DNA from: Streptomyces longhuiensis
GTDB taxonomy: Bacteria > Actinomycetota > Actinomycetes > Streptomycetales > Streptomycetaceae
Direction of reading: 5' to 3'
Assembly (NCBI RefSeq): GCF_020616555.1
Contig: NZ_CP085173.1
Location: 2,863,501 to 2,927,500, forward strand
DNA: 64,000 bases
Positions 20,352-28,258 of the stretch are shown here, one piece after another. Position numbers and translations under genes: made by a program. Under the pieces are notes generated by a model. The model ran no database searches. It had not been told where the DNA came from and was given only the letters and a program-made list of their open reading frames with translations. Numbering within the stretch: position 1 is the first letter of the stretch; every line of letters starts with the position of its first letter.

Positions 20352-20717
20352 TCAGGGCAGCGTGATGTGGTACGCCTTCCGCAGGGTCTCGTGCACGGTC
20401 CACGTCGTGCGGTCTCCCTCGCGCAGTACCGCCGCGTCGCCGGGGCCCACCTCCAGGGTCTGCCCGCCCTGGACCTCGACCGTGGCGCGGCCGGAGACGA
20501 CCACGAACAGCTCGTTCGCCTCGGTGTCCGTGACCACGCCCGGCGTGATCTGCCAGATGCCCCGCAGCTGCTTGCCGTCGGCGGACTCCCAGAGCACCTT
20601 GCCCGTGACGACGGGGTCGCCCGAGACGATCTGCTCCGGATCGAGGGGATCCGGTTCGAGTGCAACGTCCGGGATGTGTACGGCAAAAGAAGCAGTGGCC
20701 TGATCGTTCGTGGTCAT
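20352..20717 (-). CDS. Cupin domain protein (EutQ/RmlC-like)
   Basis: A 121-aa single-domain cupin. The body fits a DUF861-type cupin: WQITPGVVTDTEANELFVVVSGRATVEV is motif 1-like, and LEVGPGDAAVLREGDRTTWTVHETLRKAYHI is motif 2-like. The usual metal-binding His of motif 1 are mostly absent (E in place of H), so it may bind a ligand without metal catalysis. The function is unknown. The ATG at 20717 has weak spacing to any GGA element. Confidence 0.8.
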   Translation of the reverse strand: MTTNDQATASFAVHIPDVALEPDPLDPEQIVSGDPVVTGKVLWESADGKQLRGIWQITPGVVTDTEANELFVVVSGRATVEVQGGQTLEVGPGDAAVLREGDRTTWTVHETLRKAYHITLP

Positions 20718-20867
20718 GAACGGTCACTCTAGGCAGCGCGGACCCCTCTGTTCACTGGACGACCCGTACCTCGGTCGCGGCCCGGACTGGACGGCTCGTC
20801 AAGGGGAAGAGAGCTGGAGACAACGTCCCGGGCGCCGCGTGCCCGGGTTCTAGGGAGTCGTGGAGAC

Positions 20868-21167
20868 ATGGAGATTTCCGGCGTCATCAGCGCGATCGTG
20901 ATCGGCATCGTCATCGGCGTCCTGGGCCGGCTCGCCCTGCCGGGCCGTCAGCGCATCGGCATCCTGGCGACGGTCGTCGTCGGCATCGTGGCCGCGCTGC
21001 TCGGTTCGGCCATCGCCGCGGGCATCGGTGTCGCGGACACCAAGGGGGTCGACTGGGTGGAGTGGCTGATCCAGATCGGCCTGGCCGCCCTGGGTGTGGC
21101 CCTGCTCGACCGGGGCCGGACGAGCGGCCGGTCACGCGGCCGCGCATGGAGCCGTACGCGCCGCTGA
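20868..21167 (+). CDS. GlsB/YeaQ/YmgE family stress-response membrane protein
   Basis: A 99-aa protein with three hydrophobic segments: IIGxxG-like start VISAIVIGIVIGVLGRLALPGRQ, then a Gly/Ala-rich helix, then WIQIGLAALGVALL. The layout and the positively charged loop after the first helix match the transglycosylase-associated (YeaQ) family. The C-terminus is an Arg/Ser/Gly tail (RGRTSGRSRGRAWSRTRR) that may be cytoplasmic and nucleic-acid binding. The start is ATG at 20868 after GGGAGTCGTGGAGAC. Confidence 0.85.
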   Translation: MEISGVISAIVIGIVIGVLGRLALPGRQRIGILATVVVGIVAALLGSAIAAGIGVADTKGVDWVEWLIQIGLAALGVALLDRGRTSGRSRGRAWSRTRR

Positions 21168-21382
21168 ACCTCAACGCACGTACAGCCGACCCTCGCACAA
21201 CCAACCCCCGTACGAGCGGGGCCCGCATCAGGCTTCTCAGGCTTCTTCGTAGTAACGCGCTTCCATGCGCCCAGGTGCTCGGCCGGCCGACGCCACAAGC
21301 GTTTGCCGACTTGCCGCAGGGTTTGGGTGTGCCCGCCGCTCGCCATGGATGAGAGGAGACCCGACAGGCAGGAGGCAGGCCC

Positions 21383-22288
21383 GTGGTGCTGGTGTCCGAT
21401 GAGGTACGGGAAGCGGTGGCCGCGGGCCGGCCGGTCGTGGCCCTGGAGTCGACGATCATCGCGCACGGGCTGCCGCGCCCGCGCAATCTGCGGGTGGCCC
21501 TCGAACTCGAAGAGCTGGTGCGCGCCGAGGGCGCGGTGCCCGCGACGATCGCCGTGCTGGACGGGCGGCCCCATGTCGGTCTGGACAAGAGCCAGTTGGA
21601 GCGGGTCGCGACAGAGGACGGCATCCGCAAGCTGAGCCACCGCGATCTGCCGCTCGCCGTGGCGACGGGGGCGAGCGGGGCGACGACCGTGTCGGCGACG
21701 GCGCTGCTCGCGGCGCGCGCGGGGGTACGGGTGTTCGCGACGGGTGGGCTCGGCGGCGTGCACCGGCGGTGGACCGAGACGCAGGACGAGTCGGCGGACC
21801 TCGGGCTGCTCGCGCGGACGCGGATCACCGTGGTGTGCGCGGGCGTCAAGTCGATCCTGGACGTACCGGCGACCCTTCAGCGGCTGGAGACCCTGGGTGT
21901 GTCGGTGGCCGGGTACGGGACCGGCCGCTTCCCGGGCTTCTACCTCTCCGACTCGGGCCATCCGGTCGACTGGACGCTGGGCGAACCGGCCGAGGTGGCC
22001 GGGGTGATGCGGGCTCAGGACGCGCTGGGCGGGCCCGAGGCCGCGCTGATCGTGGCGAACCCGGTGCCCGAGGCGGAGCAGCTCGACCCCGCGCTCCACG
22101 CGCGCGTGCTCGACGATGCGCTGCGGGCGTGCGACGCGGAGGGCATCACGGGGCAGGCGGTCACTCCGTTCCTCCTGGACTACCTGGTTCGGCACACGGA
22201 CGGCGCCTCTCTGGAGGCCAACCTCGCGGCGGTACGCGGCAACGTACGGCTCGCGGCGCGTATCGCGGCGGCCTGGGCGCGGCCGTGA
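21383..22288 (+). CDS. psuG: Pseudouridine-5'-phosphate glycosidase
   Basis: Cleaves pseudouridine 5'-phosphate to uracil and ribose 5-phosphate. It is 301 aa, as expected. Family hallmarks: VVALESTIIAHGLPRPRN at the start; IAVLDGRPHVGL; KLSHRDLP with the catalytic Lys region; GATTVSATALLAARAGVRVFATGGLGGVHR; CAGVKSILDVPATLQRLET; and GTGRFPGFYLSDSG. The GTG at 21383 follows AGGAGGC. It overlaps the downstream kinase by four bases, giving a two-gene pseudouridine salvage operon. About 215 bp upstream of it shows no convincing gene. Confidence 0.97.
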   Translation: MVLVSDEVREAVAAGRPVVALESTIIAHGLPRPRNLRVALELEELVRAEGAVPATIAVLDGRPHVGLDKSQLERVATEDGIRKLSHRDLPLAVATGASGATTVSATALLAARAGVRVFATGGLGGVHRRWTETQDESADLGLLARTRITVVCAGVKSILDVPATLQRLETLGVSVAGYGTGRFPGFYLSDSGHPVDWTLGEPAEVAGVMRAQDALGGPEAALIVANPVPEAEQLDPALHARVLDDALRACDAEGITGQAVTPFLLDYLVRHTDGASLEANLAAVRGNVRLAARIAAAWARP

Positions 22289-23256
22289 GCGGAACCCTCC
22301 TGGTCGTCGGGGACGTCGTCACGGACATCGTGGCCCGGCACGACGCCCCGCTCGCGACGGGCACGGACACGGCGGCGGAGATCCGTACGCTGCCGGGTGG
22401 CGCGGGGGCGAACGTGGCGTGCTGGGCGGCCCGTTCGGGCTGTTCCGACGTGGCGTTGCTCGGGCGGGTCGGCGCCGACTCGGCGGCCTGGCACGAGGAG
22501 GCGCTCACGCGCGCGGGGGTGCGTCCGCGGCTCGTCGTCGACGCGGAGGCGGCGACCGGCACGGTGATCTCGCTGGTCGACACGCGAGCCGGTGCCGAGC
22601 GGACGTTCCTCACGGACAGTGGCGCCTCGCTGCGCCTCTCCCCGGCCGACTGGTCCGCGGACCTGCTCGGCGGGGTCGCGTGGCTGCATCTGTCCGGGTA
22701 TCTGTTCTTCTCCGCCGAGGGGCGCGCGCTGGTCGCCGCGGCGCTGGGCTCGGCACGCGCGCGGGGGGTGCCGGTGAGTGTCGATCCCGCGTCGGCCGGC
22801 TTCCTCACCGGGCTGGGACCCGACCGGTTCCTGGCGCTCGCGGAGGGCGTGGAGGTCCTGCTCCCCAGCCGGGACGAGGCGGAACTGCTGAGCGGCGCCG
22901 GGGACGCGGAGGACGCCGCGGCGAAGCTCAGCGGACGGTTCCCGCTGGTCGTCGTCACGTCGGGGGTCGCGGGAGCGGTCGTGGCGCAGGGCGGGGCGGT
23001 ACGCGCGCGTGTGCCGTCGGTGTCGGCGGTGGCACGGGACTCCACCGGGGCGGGCGACGCGTTCACCGGCGCGTTCCTCGCCGCGTGGCTGCGGGGCGCA
23101 GGGCCACGGGAGGCGGCGACGGAGGGGTGCCGTGCGGGGGCGCTGGCGGTGACGCGGGTGGGCGGCCGACCGCCGCCTCGCCGGGAGCGACCCGGACCCG
23201 CACTCCCCACGGGAGAAGACCCGGACCCGTCCGCCGAGAGCGCCCCGGCCCCGTAA
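22285..23256 (+). CDS. psuK: PfkB-family carbohydrate/nucleoside kinase, probable pseudouridine kinase
   Basis: A 323-aa ribokinase-fold enzyme. It has the N-terminal LLVVGDVVTDIVARHD, substrate loop LPGGAGANVACWAARSG, and the PfkB signature 2 DSTGAGDAFTGAFLAAWLRG with catalytic Asp. GTG at 22285 forms a GTGA overlap with the psuG stop codon, implying translational coupling. Context makes pseudouridine the likely substrate: kinase then glycosidase make the known two-step pathway. The last about 30 residues are a Pro/Arg/Glu-rich tail encoded by a short repeated DNA segment that also contains the stop codon, so the C-terminus may be recently extended. Confidence 0.88.
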   Translation: MSGTLLVVGDVVTDIVARHDAPLATGTDTAAEIRTLPGGAGANVACWAARSGCSDVALLGRVGADSAAWHEEALTRAGVRPRLVVDAEAATGTVISLVDTRAGAERTFLTDSGASLRLSPADWSADLLGGVAWLHLSGYLFFSAEGRALVAAALGSARARGVPVSVDPASAGFLTGLGPDRFLALAEGVEVLLPSRDEAELLSGAGDAEDAAAKLSGRFPLVVVTSGVAGAVVAQGGAVRARVPSVSAVARDSTGAGDAFTGAFLAAWLRGAGPREAATEGCRAGALAVTRVGGRPPPRRERPGPALPTGEDPDPSAESAPAP

Positions 23257-23309
23257 CCCGCAAGGAAGAAACCCGGACCCGTCCGCCGAGAGCGACCCGG
23301 ACCCGTAAC
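23219..23309. repeat. Direct repeat, period 52 bp, spanning the kinase stop codon
   Basis: acccggacccgtccgccgag... ending in cccgtaaccc occurs at 23219-23257 and again at 23271-23309 with two mismatches. Copy 1 contains the kinase stop codon; copy 2 is intergenic. Confidence 0.85.
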
Positions 23310-23341
23310 CCCGCCGAGGGCAGACGCCCTGGCGGGAAGCC

Positions 23342-24139
23342 CTAGGCCCGCTTGCGTCCCCACGCCGAGATCAGCGGGGCCGTCGCCAGGTCCATCGTGC
23401 CGGTCGCGACGTCGGCCAGGTGCCGGTCGATCTCCTCGTCCGTGGCGTGGCCCGCGCGGACCAGTGACTCGCGGATCTGCTGGAACGTGGCCGTCTCCAG
23501 GGCCCCGCACGCCTCGGACGTCAGCGGGAAGTACGCGTCGGCCTCCACCTCGCGCAGGCCGGCCTCCCTCAGCAGCCTCGGCAGCCTGCGGCCGTACGAC
23601 AGGTCGGCGCCGCGCTCCGCGAGCAGCTCGCGAAAGCCGCGGCGCAGCCGGTTCGCCAGCTCCTCGGCGGGGCCGTGCTCGTCGGGGCAGGCCAGGGGCT
23701 GGAGCGCGGGATCGGCGTCCTCGACGAGCAGCCGTCCGCCGGGCCGCAGCGCGCGCAGCATGGATTTCAGCGCCCGCTCCCTGTCGGGCACATGGACCAG
23801 GACGAGCCGGGCGTGGACCAGGTCGAATCCCTCGGTGGGCGGCTCGTCGGCGGCCACGTCGTGGCGGCGGACCTCGACGGGGGAACGGGCGGCTGACGTC
23901 TGCCACGAGGTGTCGATGTCGGTCGCGAGGACCTTCCCGGTGGGGCCGACCTTCTTGGCGAGCCAGGAGACCACGGAGGTGCCGCCCGCGCCGACCTCCC
24001 AGCAGCTCCAGCCGGGGCCGATGCCGAGGCGTTCGATGTGCCGGAACGTCGTGGGGTCGAAGAGGGTCGAGAAGGCCTCGAAGCGCCGTCCCGCCTCTTG
24101 TTGCCGGTTGTCCAGGAGATAGCCCTCGGGTTGCGTCAT
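23342..24139 (-). CDS. Class I SAM-dependent methyltransferase
   Basis: A 265-aa Rossmann-fold methyltransferase. Motif I is CWEVGAGGTSVVSWLA, motif II LATDID, motif III-like RRHDVAADEPPTEGFDLVHARLVLVH, and motif post-III LRPGGRLLVEDAD. The N-terminus YLLDNRQQEAGRRFEAFSTLFDPTT resembles a Streptomyces group of small-molecule methyltransferases of unknown substrate. It is convergent with the kinase. Start ATG at 24139. Confidence 0.85.
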   Translation of the reverse strand: MTQPEGYLLDNRQQEAGRRFEAFSTLFDPTTFRHIERLGIGPGWSCWEVGAGGTSVVSWLAKKVGPTGKVLATDIDTSWQTSAARSPVEVRRHDVAADEPPTEGFDLVHARLVLVHVPDRERALKSMLRALRPGGRLLVEDADPALQPLACPDEHGPAEELANRLRRGFRELLAERGADLSYGRRLPRLLREAGLREVEADAYFPLTSEACGALETATFQQIRESLVRAGHATDEEIDRHLADVATGTMDLATAPLISAWGRKRA

Positions 24140-24304
24140 GCCGCGATCATCCCAGTTGTCCGGCCCGGTCCCGGGAGGCGGTTCCGCGCGTTCCGTAGGG
24201 GAGTGTTCCGTTCCCCCAGGGGCCGTGGGCGTTGTCGCCGCGAGCTGGCAGACTGGCCCGCCGAGTCACCGAAACACGACGTCAAGCCGCGCGAGGAGCC
24301 CCGC

Positions 24305-25450
24305 ATGACGATGGCAGGCAACCTGCGGAAGGTAGGAGATCTCCGGAAGGTGTCCGACCTGCGCAAGGTCGGAGGCCTGAGAAGAGTGGCGCGCCTGGCG
24401 CGGCGGCGCCCCCGCGTCGACCTCAGCCACCCCTCCCGCTCGCCGCTGGGTTCGGCGGTCGTCAAGTGCGTGACGTACCGGGACGGGGTCCGCGAGCAGG
24501 CCGGGCGTGATCTGGTGGACGCGGTCGACCGGGTCCGCAAGTCCGACGACGGCTTCGTCTGGCTGGGGCTGCACGAGCCGACGGAGCTGGAGTTCGCGGA
24601 CATCGCCGAGCTGTTCGACCTGCACCCGCTGGCGGTCGAGGACGCGGTGCACGCGCACCAGCGGCCGAAGGTCGAGCGGTACGGGCAGACGCTGTTCGCC
24701 GTGTTCAAGACCGTCTGCTACGTGGAGCACGCGGAGCTGACCGCGACCAGCGAGGTCGTCGACACCGGCGAGATCATGGTGTTCATCGGCCGGGACTTCG
24801 TGATCACCGTGCGGCACGGGAGGCACGGCTCGCTCGGCCCGGTGCGCGAGGGCCTGGAGGCGGACCCGGGGCAGCTCGCCAAGGGCCCGGCCGCCGTGCT
24901 GCACGCGATCGCCGACCACGTGGTGGACGACTATCTCACCGTGATCGACGCCGTCCAGTCGGACATCGACCAGGTCGAGGCGGATGTGTTCAGCGAGGAC
25001 GGGGCGCGCGCCGACCCGGGCCGGATCTACCAGCTCAAGCGTGAGCTGCTCGAGCTGAAGCGGGCCGTGGTGCCGCTCGCCCGGCCGATAGAGGAGCTCT
25101 CGGGCCGCCCCTTCCAAGTGGTGGCGCCGGAGATACAGGCGTACTTCCGGGACGTCTCCGACCATCTGCTGAGGGCCGCCGAACAGATAGCGGCCTTCGA
25201 CGAGCTGTTGAACTCGATCCTTCAGGCCCATCTCGCGCAGGTGACGGTCGCCCAGAACGAGGACATGCGCAAGATCACGGCCTGGGCCGCGGTCGTGGCC
25301 GTGCCGACGATGGGCTGCGGCGTGTACGGGATGAACTTCGACCACATGCCTGAGCTGCACTGGCAGTTCGGGTACCCACTGTTCCTGGGCGTGATCGCGA
25401 GCATCTGTTTCGTCCTGCACCGCGCCTTCCGGCGCAACGGGTGGCTCTGA
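24305..25450 (+). CDS. corA: Magnesium/cobalt transporter CorA
   Basis: A pentameric Mg2+ channel, 381 aa. The cytosolic funnel domain covers about residues 45-310, with a long stalk helix (EDMRKITAWAAV). Two C-terminal transmembrane helices follow, with the selectivity motif YGMNF between them and a basic C-terminal end (RRNGWL). The N-terminus is odd: residues about 6-32 are four LRKVxxL-type heptads (NLRKVGDLRKVSDLRKVGG and on), followed by an Arg run, before ordinary CorA homology. The ATG at 24305 is supported by GAGGAG upstream. An M-box-like leader is not evident. Confidence 0.95.
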   Translation: MTMAGNLRKVGDLRKVSDLRKVGGLRRVARLARRRPRVDLSHPSRSPLGSAVVKCVTYRDGVREQAGRDLVDAVDRVRKSDDGFVWLGLHEPTELEFADIAELFDLHPLAVEDAVHAHQRPKVERYGQTLFAVFKTVCYVEHAELTATSEVVDTGEIMVFIGRDFVITVRHGRHGSLGPVREGLEADPGQLAKGPAAVLHAIADHVVDDYLTVIDAVQSDIDQVEADVFSEDGARADPGRIYQLKRELLELKRAVVPLARPIEELSGRPFQVVAPEIQAYFRDVSDHLLRAAEQIAAFDELLNSILQAHLAQVTVAQNEDMRKITAWAAVVAVPTMGCGVYGMNFDHMPELHWQFGYPLFLGVIASICFVLHRAFRRNGWL

Positions 25451-25545
25451 GCCCGCGGGACGAACGGCGGGCCGTTCTGGATGGCGGCAGCCCGTTCCAC
25501 GTGGCGGCGGGCCGCTCCACGTGGTCGCAGGCCGGACGAAGTGAT

Positions 25546-25575
25546 GGCGGGCCGCTCCTGGGGAAGCGGCCCGCC
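25546..25575. terminator. Bidirectional terminator between corA and the CBS gene
   Basis: GGCGGGCCGCT and AGCGGCCCGCC form an 11-bp perfect stem with an 8-nt loop, in the gap between convergent genes. Partial copies (gcgggccgctccacgtgg) lie just upstream. Confidence 0.8.
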
Positions 25576-25593
25576 AGATCGTGACCTCGAGGG

Positions 25594-26013
25594 TCACCTA
25601 CTGGCGTAGACGCTCTCGACCCAGGCCGACATCTGGTCGTCGGACAGGTGCGTCGCGAGGTCGGCCTCGCTGATCATGCCGACGAGGCGCTTGTCCTCGA
25701 TGACGGGGAGCCGGCGGATCTGGTGGCCCTGCATCTCCTGGAGGACCTCGTCGACGTCGGCGCCCGCGTCGATCCAGCGGGGCGTCCCCTGCGCGAGGTC
25801 ACCCGCGGTGATCTTGGAGGGGTCGTGGCCCATGGCCACGCAGCCGACCACGATGTCACGGTCCGTGAGGATCCCGCAGAGGCGTTCGTTCTCGTCGCTG
25901 ATGGGCAGCGCACCCACGTTCAGCTGCCGCATCAGCTGGGCCGCGCGGTCCAGGGTCTCGTGAGCGGGGATCCACTGCGCACCGCGGTGCATGATGTCTC
26001 CGGCGGTGGTCAT
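25594..26013 (-). CDS. CBS-domain pair protein
   Basis: A 139-aa cytosolic protein made of two tandem CBS domains, which bind adenosyl nucleotides. Domain 1 is about residues 8-62 (IMHRGAQWIPAHETLDRAAQLM ... GILTDRDIVV). Domain 2 is about 73-130 (GTPRWIDAGADVDEVLQEMQ ... LPVIEDKRLVGMISEADLA). The ATG at 26013 follows GGGAGGT; longer frame readings are spurious. Similar short CBS proteins are linked to redox or energy sensing, but the target is unknown. Confidence 0.92.
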   Translation of the reverse strand: MTTAGDIMHRGAQWIPAHETLDRAAQLMRQLNVGALPISDENERLCGILTDRDIVVGCVAMGHDPSKITAGDLAQGTPRWIDAGADVDEVLQEMQGHQIRRLPVIEDKRLVGMISEADLATHLSDDQMSAWVESVYASR

Positions 26014-26144
26014 GGGGTACCTCCCGGTGCCGGTGGCCGGCGCGGCACGGGTCGCGCCGCAGGTCCCGGCGCCCTTCATTCTTCCCGCCCTGCCTTGGGC
26101 CCGCACCTGGGAGCGGAGCCCCGCACCGACCCGTGGCGCGCCCG

Positions 26145-26795
26145 TCACGAGGGCAGCCCGCCCCAGGCCGGATGCCGGGGGTCGTCGGCCCGTACGACCA
26201 CGTCCGCCGTGCCCGCCGGGTCCGTCTCGCTCTCGTAGCGCTCGAAGGCCGGCAGCGTCCACTGCTCGTCCTCCGGCGTACGCCGTCGCAGCGCGCCCGG
26301 CGACAGCTTCAGGTGCACGGTCAGGTCGAACGGGAACCAGTGCCCCATGAGCAGCGGCCCGTGCAGCAACAGCACGCCGCCGGGCGGTAGTTCGACGTAG
26401 GCGCTGCGTGTCGCGCGGTCGGCCGCCGGGTCCCACAGGTCCGGCAGGACGCGTCCCGTACCGCCGGGTTCGAGCGGTCCGAAGACCTCGCGCCACAGCG
26501 CGGCCGTGTCGAACCAGCCGCTGTAGTACGCCTCCACGTCCTCGCGCCCGTATTCGAAGCGCAGCGAGGCGGGCCGCAGGAACCCGCCCGTGTCCACGGC
26601 GAGCGAGGGGCGGCCGCGCACCCGCAGCGCCTCCCCGACCAGTGCGGCGAGGTCACCGGGCCGGGCGGCCGGCGGGCCGTCGACGGCGATACGGGGCCAT
26701 GGACTCCCGTCGCCCGGCTTCAGTTCGAGCAGCCGCTCGGCGAGGGCGTCGCCGAGCCGTTCCCAGGTGATCGCTTCGAGTCGCACGCGCCTCAT
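26145..26795 (-). CDS. Uridine kinase-like protein with degenerate P-loop
   Basis: A 216-aa protein that looks like the uridine kinase/P-loop nucleoside kinase family as found in Streptomyces. It has VRLEAITWERLGDALAERL, IAVDGPPAARPGDLAAL where the P-loop should be, then VDTGGFLRPASLRFEYGREDVEAYY, and LLLHGPLLMGHWFPFDLTVHL. The Walker A GxxxxGK[ST] is replaced by GPPAARPGD, without the lysine. Either catalysis is lost or ATP is bound differently. ATG at 26795 has GAGG at the right spacing; GTG at 26807 is possible. Confidence 0.75.
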   Translation of the reverse strand: MRRVRLEAITWERLGDALAERLLELKPGDGSPWPRIAVDGPPAARPGDLAALVGEALRVRGRPSLAVDTGGFLRPASLRFEYGREDVEAYYSGWFDTAALWREVFGPLEPGGTGRVLPDLWDPAADRATRSAYVELPPGGVLLLHGPLLMGHWFPFDLTVHLKLSPGALRRRTPEDEQWTLPAFERYESETDPAGTADVVVRADDPRHPAWGGLPS

Positions 26796-26878
26796 GATGC
26801 CTCGCACCCGGGACAGGGATCCGAGGGGACCCGTACCCCGCGACGCGTTCTCGCCCGCGCGCGGGGAATGAACCGCGT

Positions 26879-27601
26879 ATGCCCGCCAAGGCCCGCCCCG
26901 ACCGGGCTGCTCACCGCCGGACTCCCCCGCCGCACACCGGGCTCGGCGGGCCGGTCGTCGTGCAGCCGCTGAAGCGCCGGCAGTGCGCGGAGTGCCGCCG
27001 GGAGCCGCTGGATCTGCTGACCCTGGAGGACGGGGCGCCGCGGTGCCTGGACTGCGCCGACCTCGGCCATCTCGTGTATCTGCCGCGCGGCGACTGGGCG
27101 CTCACCCGCCGTGCCAGGGAAGGCAGTTCGCTGTCGGCGGTGGTCGTGCGCTTCCATCGGCGGCGCGGCCGTTACGAGCGTCAGGGCGTCCTCGTGGAGG
27201 AGGCGGCGCTGGCCCGCGCCGAGGAGCGGTGCCTGGCGGACGCGGACGCGCGGGCCAGGCGCCGGGCGCGGGACGCGGCGCGCAGGGCGGTACAGGACGC
27301 GTCGTTCACGGCCGCGTTCGCCCGGGAGATCCTCCGGCTCTTCCCCGGCTGCCCGCCGGACCGGGCGGAGGCGATCGCGGCCCACGCGTCACTGCGCGGC
27401 AGCGGCCGGGTGGGGCGCAGCGCGGCGGGCCGCGCCCTGTCGCGGGCCGCGGTGACGGCGGCGGTGCGGGCGGCGGTGCGGCACACGGAGACCGCGTACG
27501 ACGCATTGCTGATGAGCGGGGTGCCGCGGGGCGAGGCCAGGCGGAGAATCGCGGTGCCGGTGGAGGCGGTTCTGGCTGCGTGGCGCGCGCGGGAATCGTG
27601 A
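26879..27601 (+). CDS. DUF2293 domain-containing protein
   Basis: A 240-aa protein of unknown function. The N-terminal third has a four-Cys knuckle (CAECRREPL ... CLDCADL, about residues 36-61), likely a zinc site. An Arg/Ala-rich helical middle follows. The C-terminal DUF2293 part contains FAREILRLFPGCPPDRAEAIAAHAS, GSGRVGRSAAGRAL and YDALLMSGVPRGEARRRI. No partner is evident nearby. It is divergent from the uridine kinase-like gene. Confidence 0.82.
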   Translation: MPAKARPDRAAHRRTPPPHTGLGGPVVVQPLKRRQCAECRREPLDLLTLEDGAPRCLDCADLGHLVYLPRGDWALTRRAREGSSLSAVVVRFHRRRGRYERQGVLVEEAALARAEERCLADADARARRRARDAARRAVQDASFTAAFAREILRLFPGCPPDRAEAIAAHASLRGSGRVGRSAAGRALSRAAVTAAVRAAVRHTETAYDALLMSGVPRGEARRRIAVPVEAVLAAWRARES

Positions 27602-27698
27602 GCAGCGTGTACGCCGCACGGTGGCGGCCGCCCCCTCCGTGCGGCAGGATCTTGACCGGACCGCGACGCCAACGGCATCGCCGGCGGGGGGAGTTGTG

Positions 27699-28178
27699 AT
27701 GATCGAGGGACCGTACTTCGTGCTCACCGTGCTGGGCGCGCTCGCCTGCGGGGTGTCGGCGGGCGTCTTCATCGCGTTCTCGGCCTTCGTGATGAAAGGG
27801 CTCGCGGCGCTGCCGCCCGCGCAGGGCATCGCGGCGATGCGGGCGATCAACGTGGCCGCGGTCAGCCCGGCGTTCATGGTGGTGTTCCTGGGGGCCGCGG
27901 CGCTGTGCGTGGTGCTCGCCGTCGTGACGTTCGTGCTCTGGCCGGAGCAGGGCACCGTGGAGCTGCTGCTCGGCAGCGCGCTCCAGCTCGTCGGCGCGTT
28001 CGGCGTGACCGTCGCCGCGAACGTCCCGCGCAACGACGCGCTCGCGAAGCTCGATCCCGAGGCGCCGCAGAGCGCGGGACCGTGGCGTGCGTACGTGTCC
28101 GGGTGGCTGATGTGGAACCACGTCCGGGGTGGTGCGTCGCTGGCCGCGTCGGCCTCGTTCATCCTCGCCCTGACCTGA
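27699..28178 (+). CDS. DUF1772 (anthrone oxygenase-like) membrane protein
   Basis: A 159-aa protein with four hydrophobic helices, matching the DUF1772 family, which includes fungal and bacterial anthrone oxygenases but mostly uncharacterised members. GVFIAFSAFVMKGLAALP near the start and a C-terminal W..WNHVR-type motif (GWLMWNHVRGGASLAAS) are typical. The ATG at 27699 or GTG at 27696 follows GGGGGGAG. The function here is unknown. It is followed 80 bases later by gltD. Confidence 0.8.
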   Translation: MIEGPYFVLTVLGALACGVSAGVFIAFSAFVMKGLAALPPAQGIAAMRAINVAAVSPAFMVVFLGAAALCVVLAVVTFVLWPEQGTVELLLGSALQLVGAFGVTVAANVPRNDALAKLDPEAPQSAGPWRAYVSGWLMWNHVRGGASLAASASFILALT

Positions 28179-28258
28179 GCCTTCGCGCCCCCGGCGCCCC
28201 TGCGCACCGGGGGAAACGGACGTATCGTGGCGAGAAGGACACGGCAAGGGAGACGGCC

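Noticed and set aside
21168..21382. Possible gene between the YeaQ-type gene and psuG (minus frame beginning MASGGHTQTLRQVG)
   Set aside because: No ribosome site or recognisable family, and most of the frame lies antisense to the YeaQ-type gene. I see only a leader region here.
24140..24304. M-box Mg2+ riboswitch before corA
   Set aside because: No M-box consensus or suitable stem arrangement seen; only 165 bases of ordinary leader.
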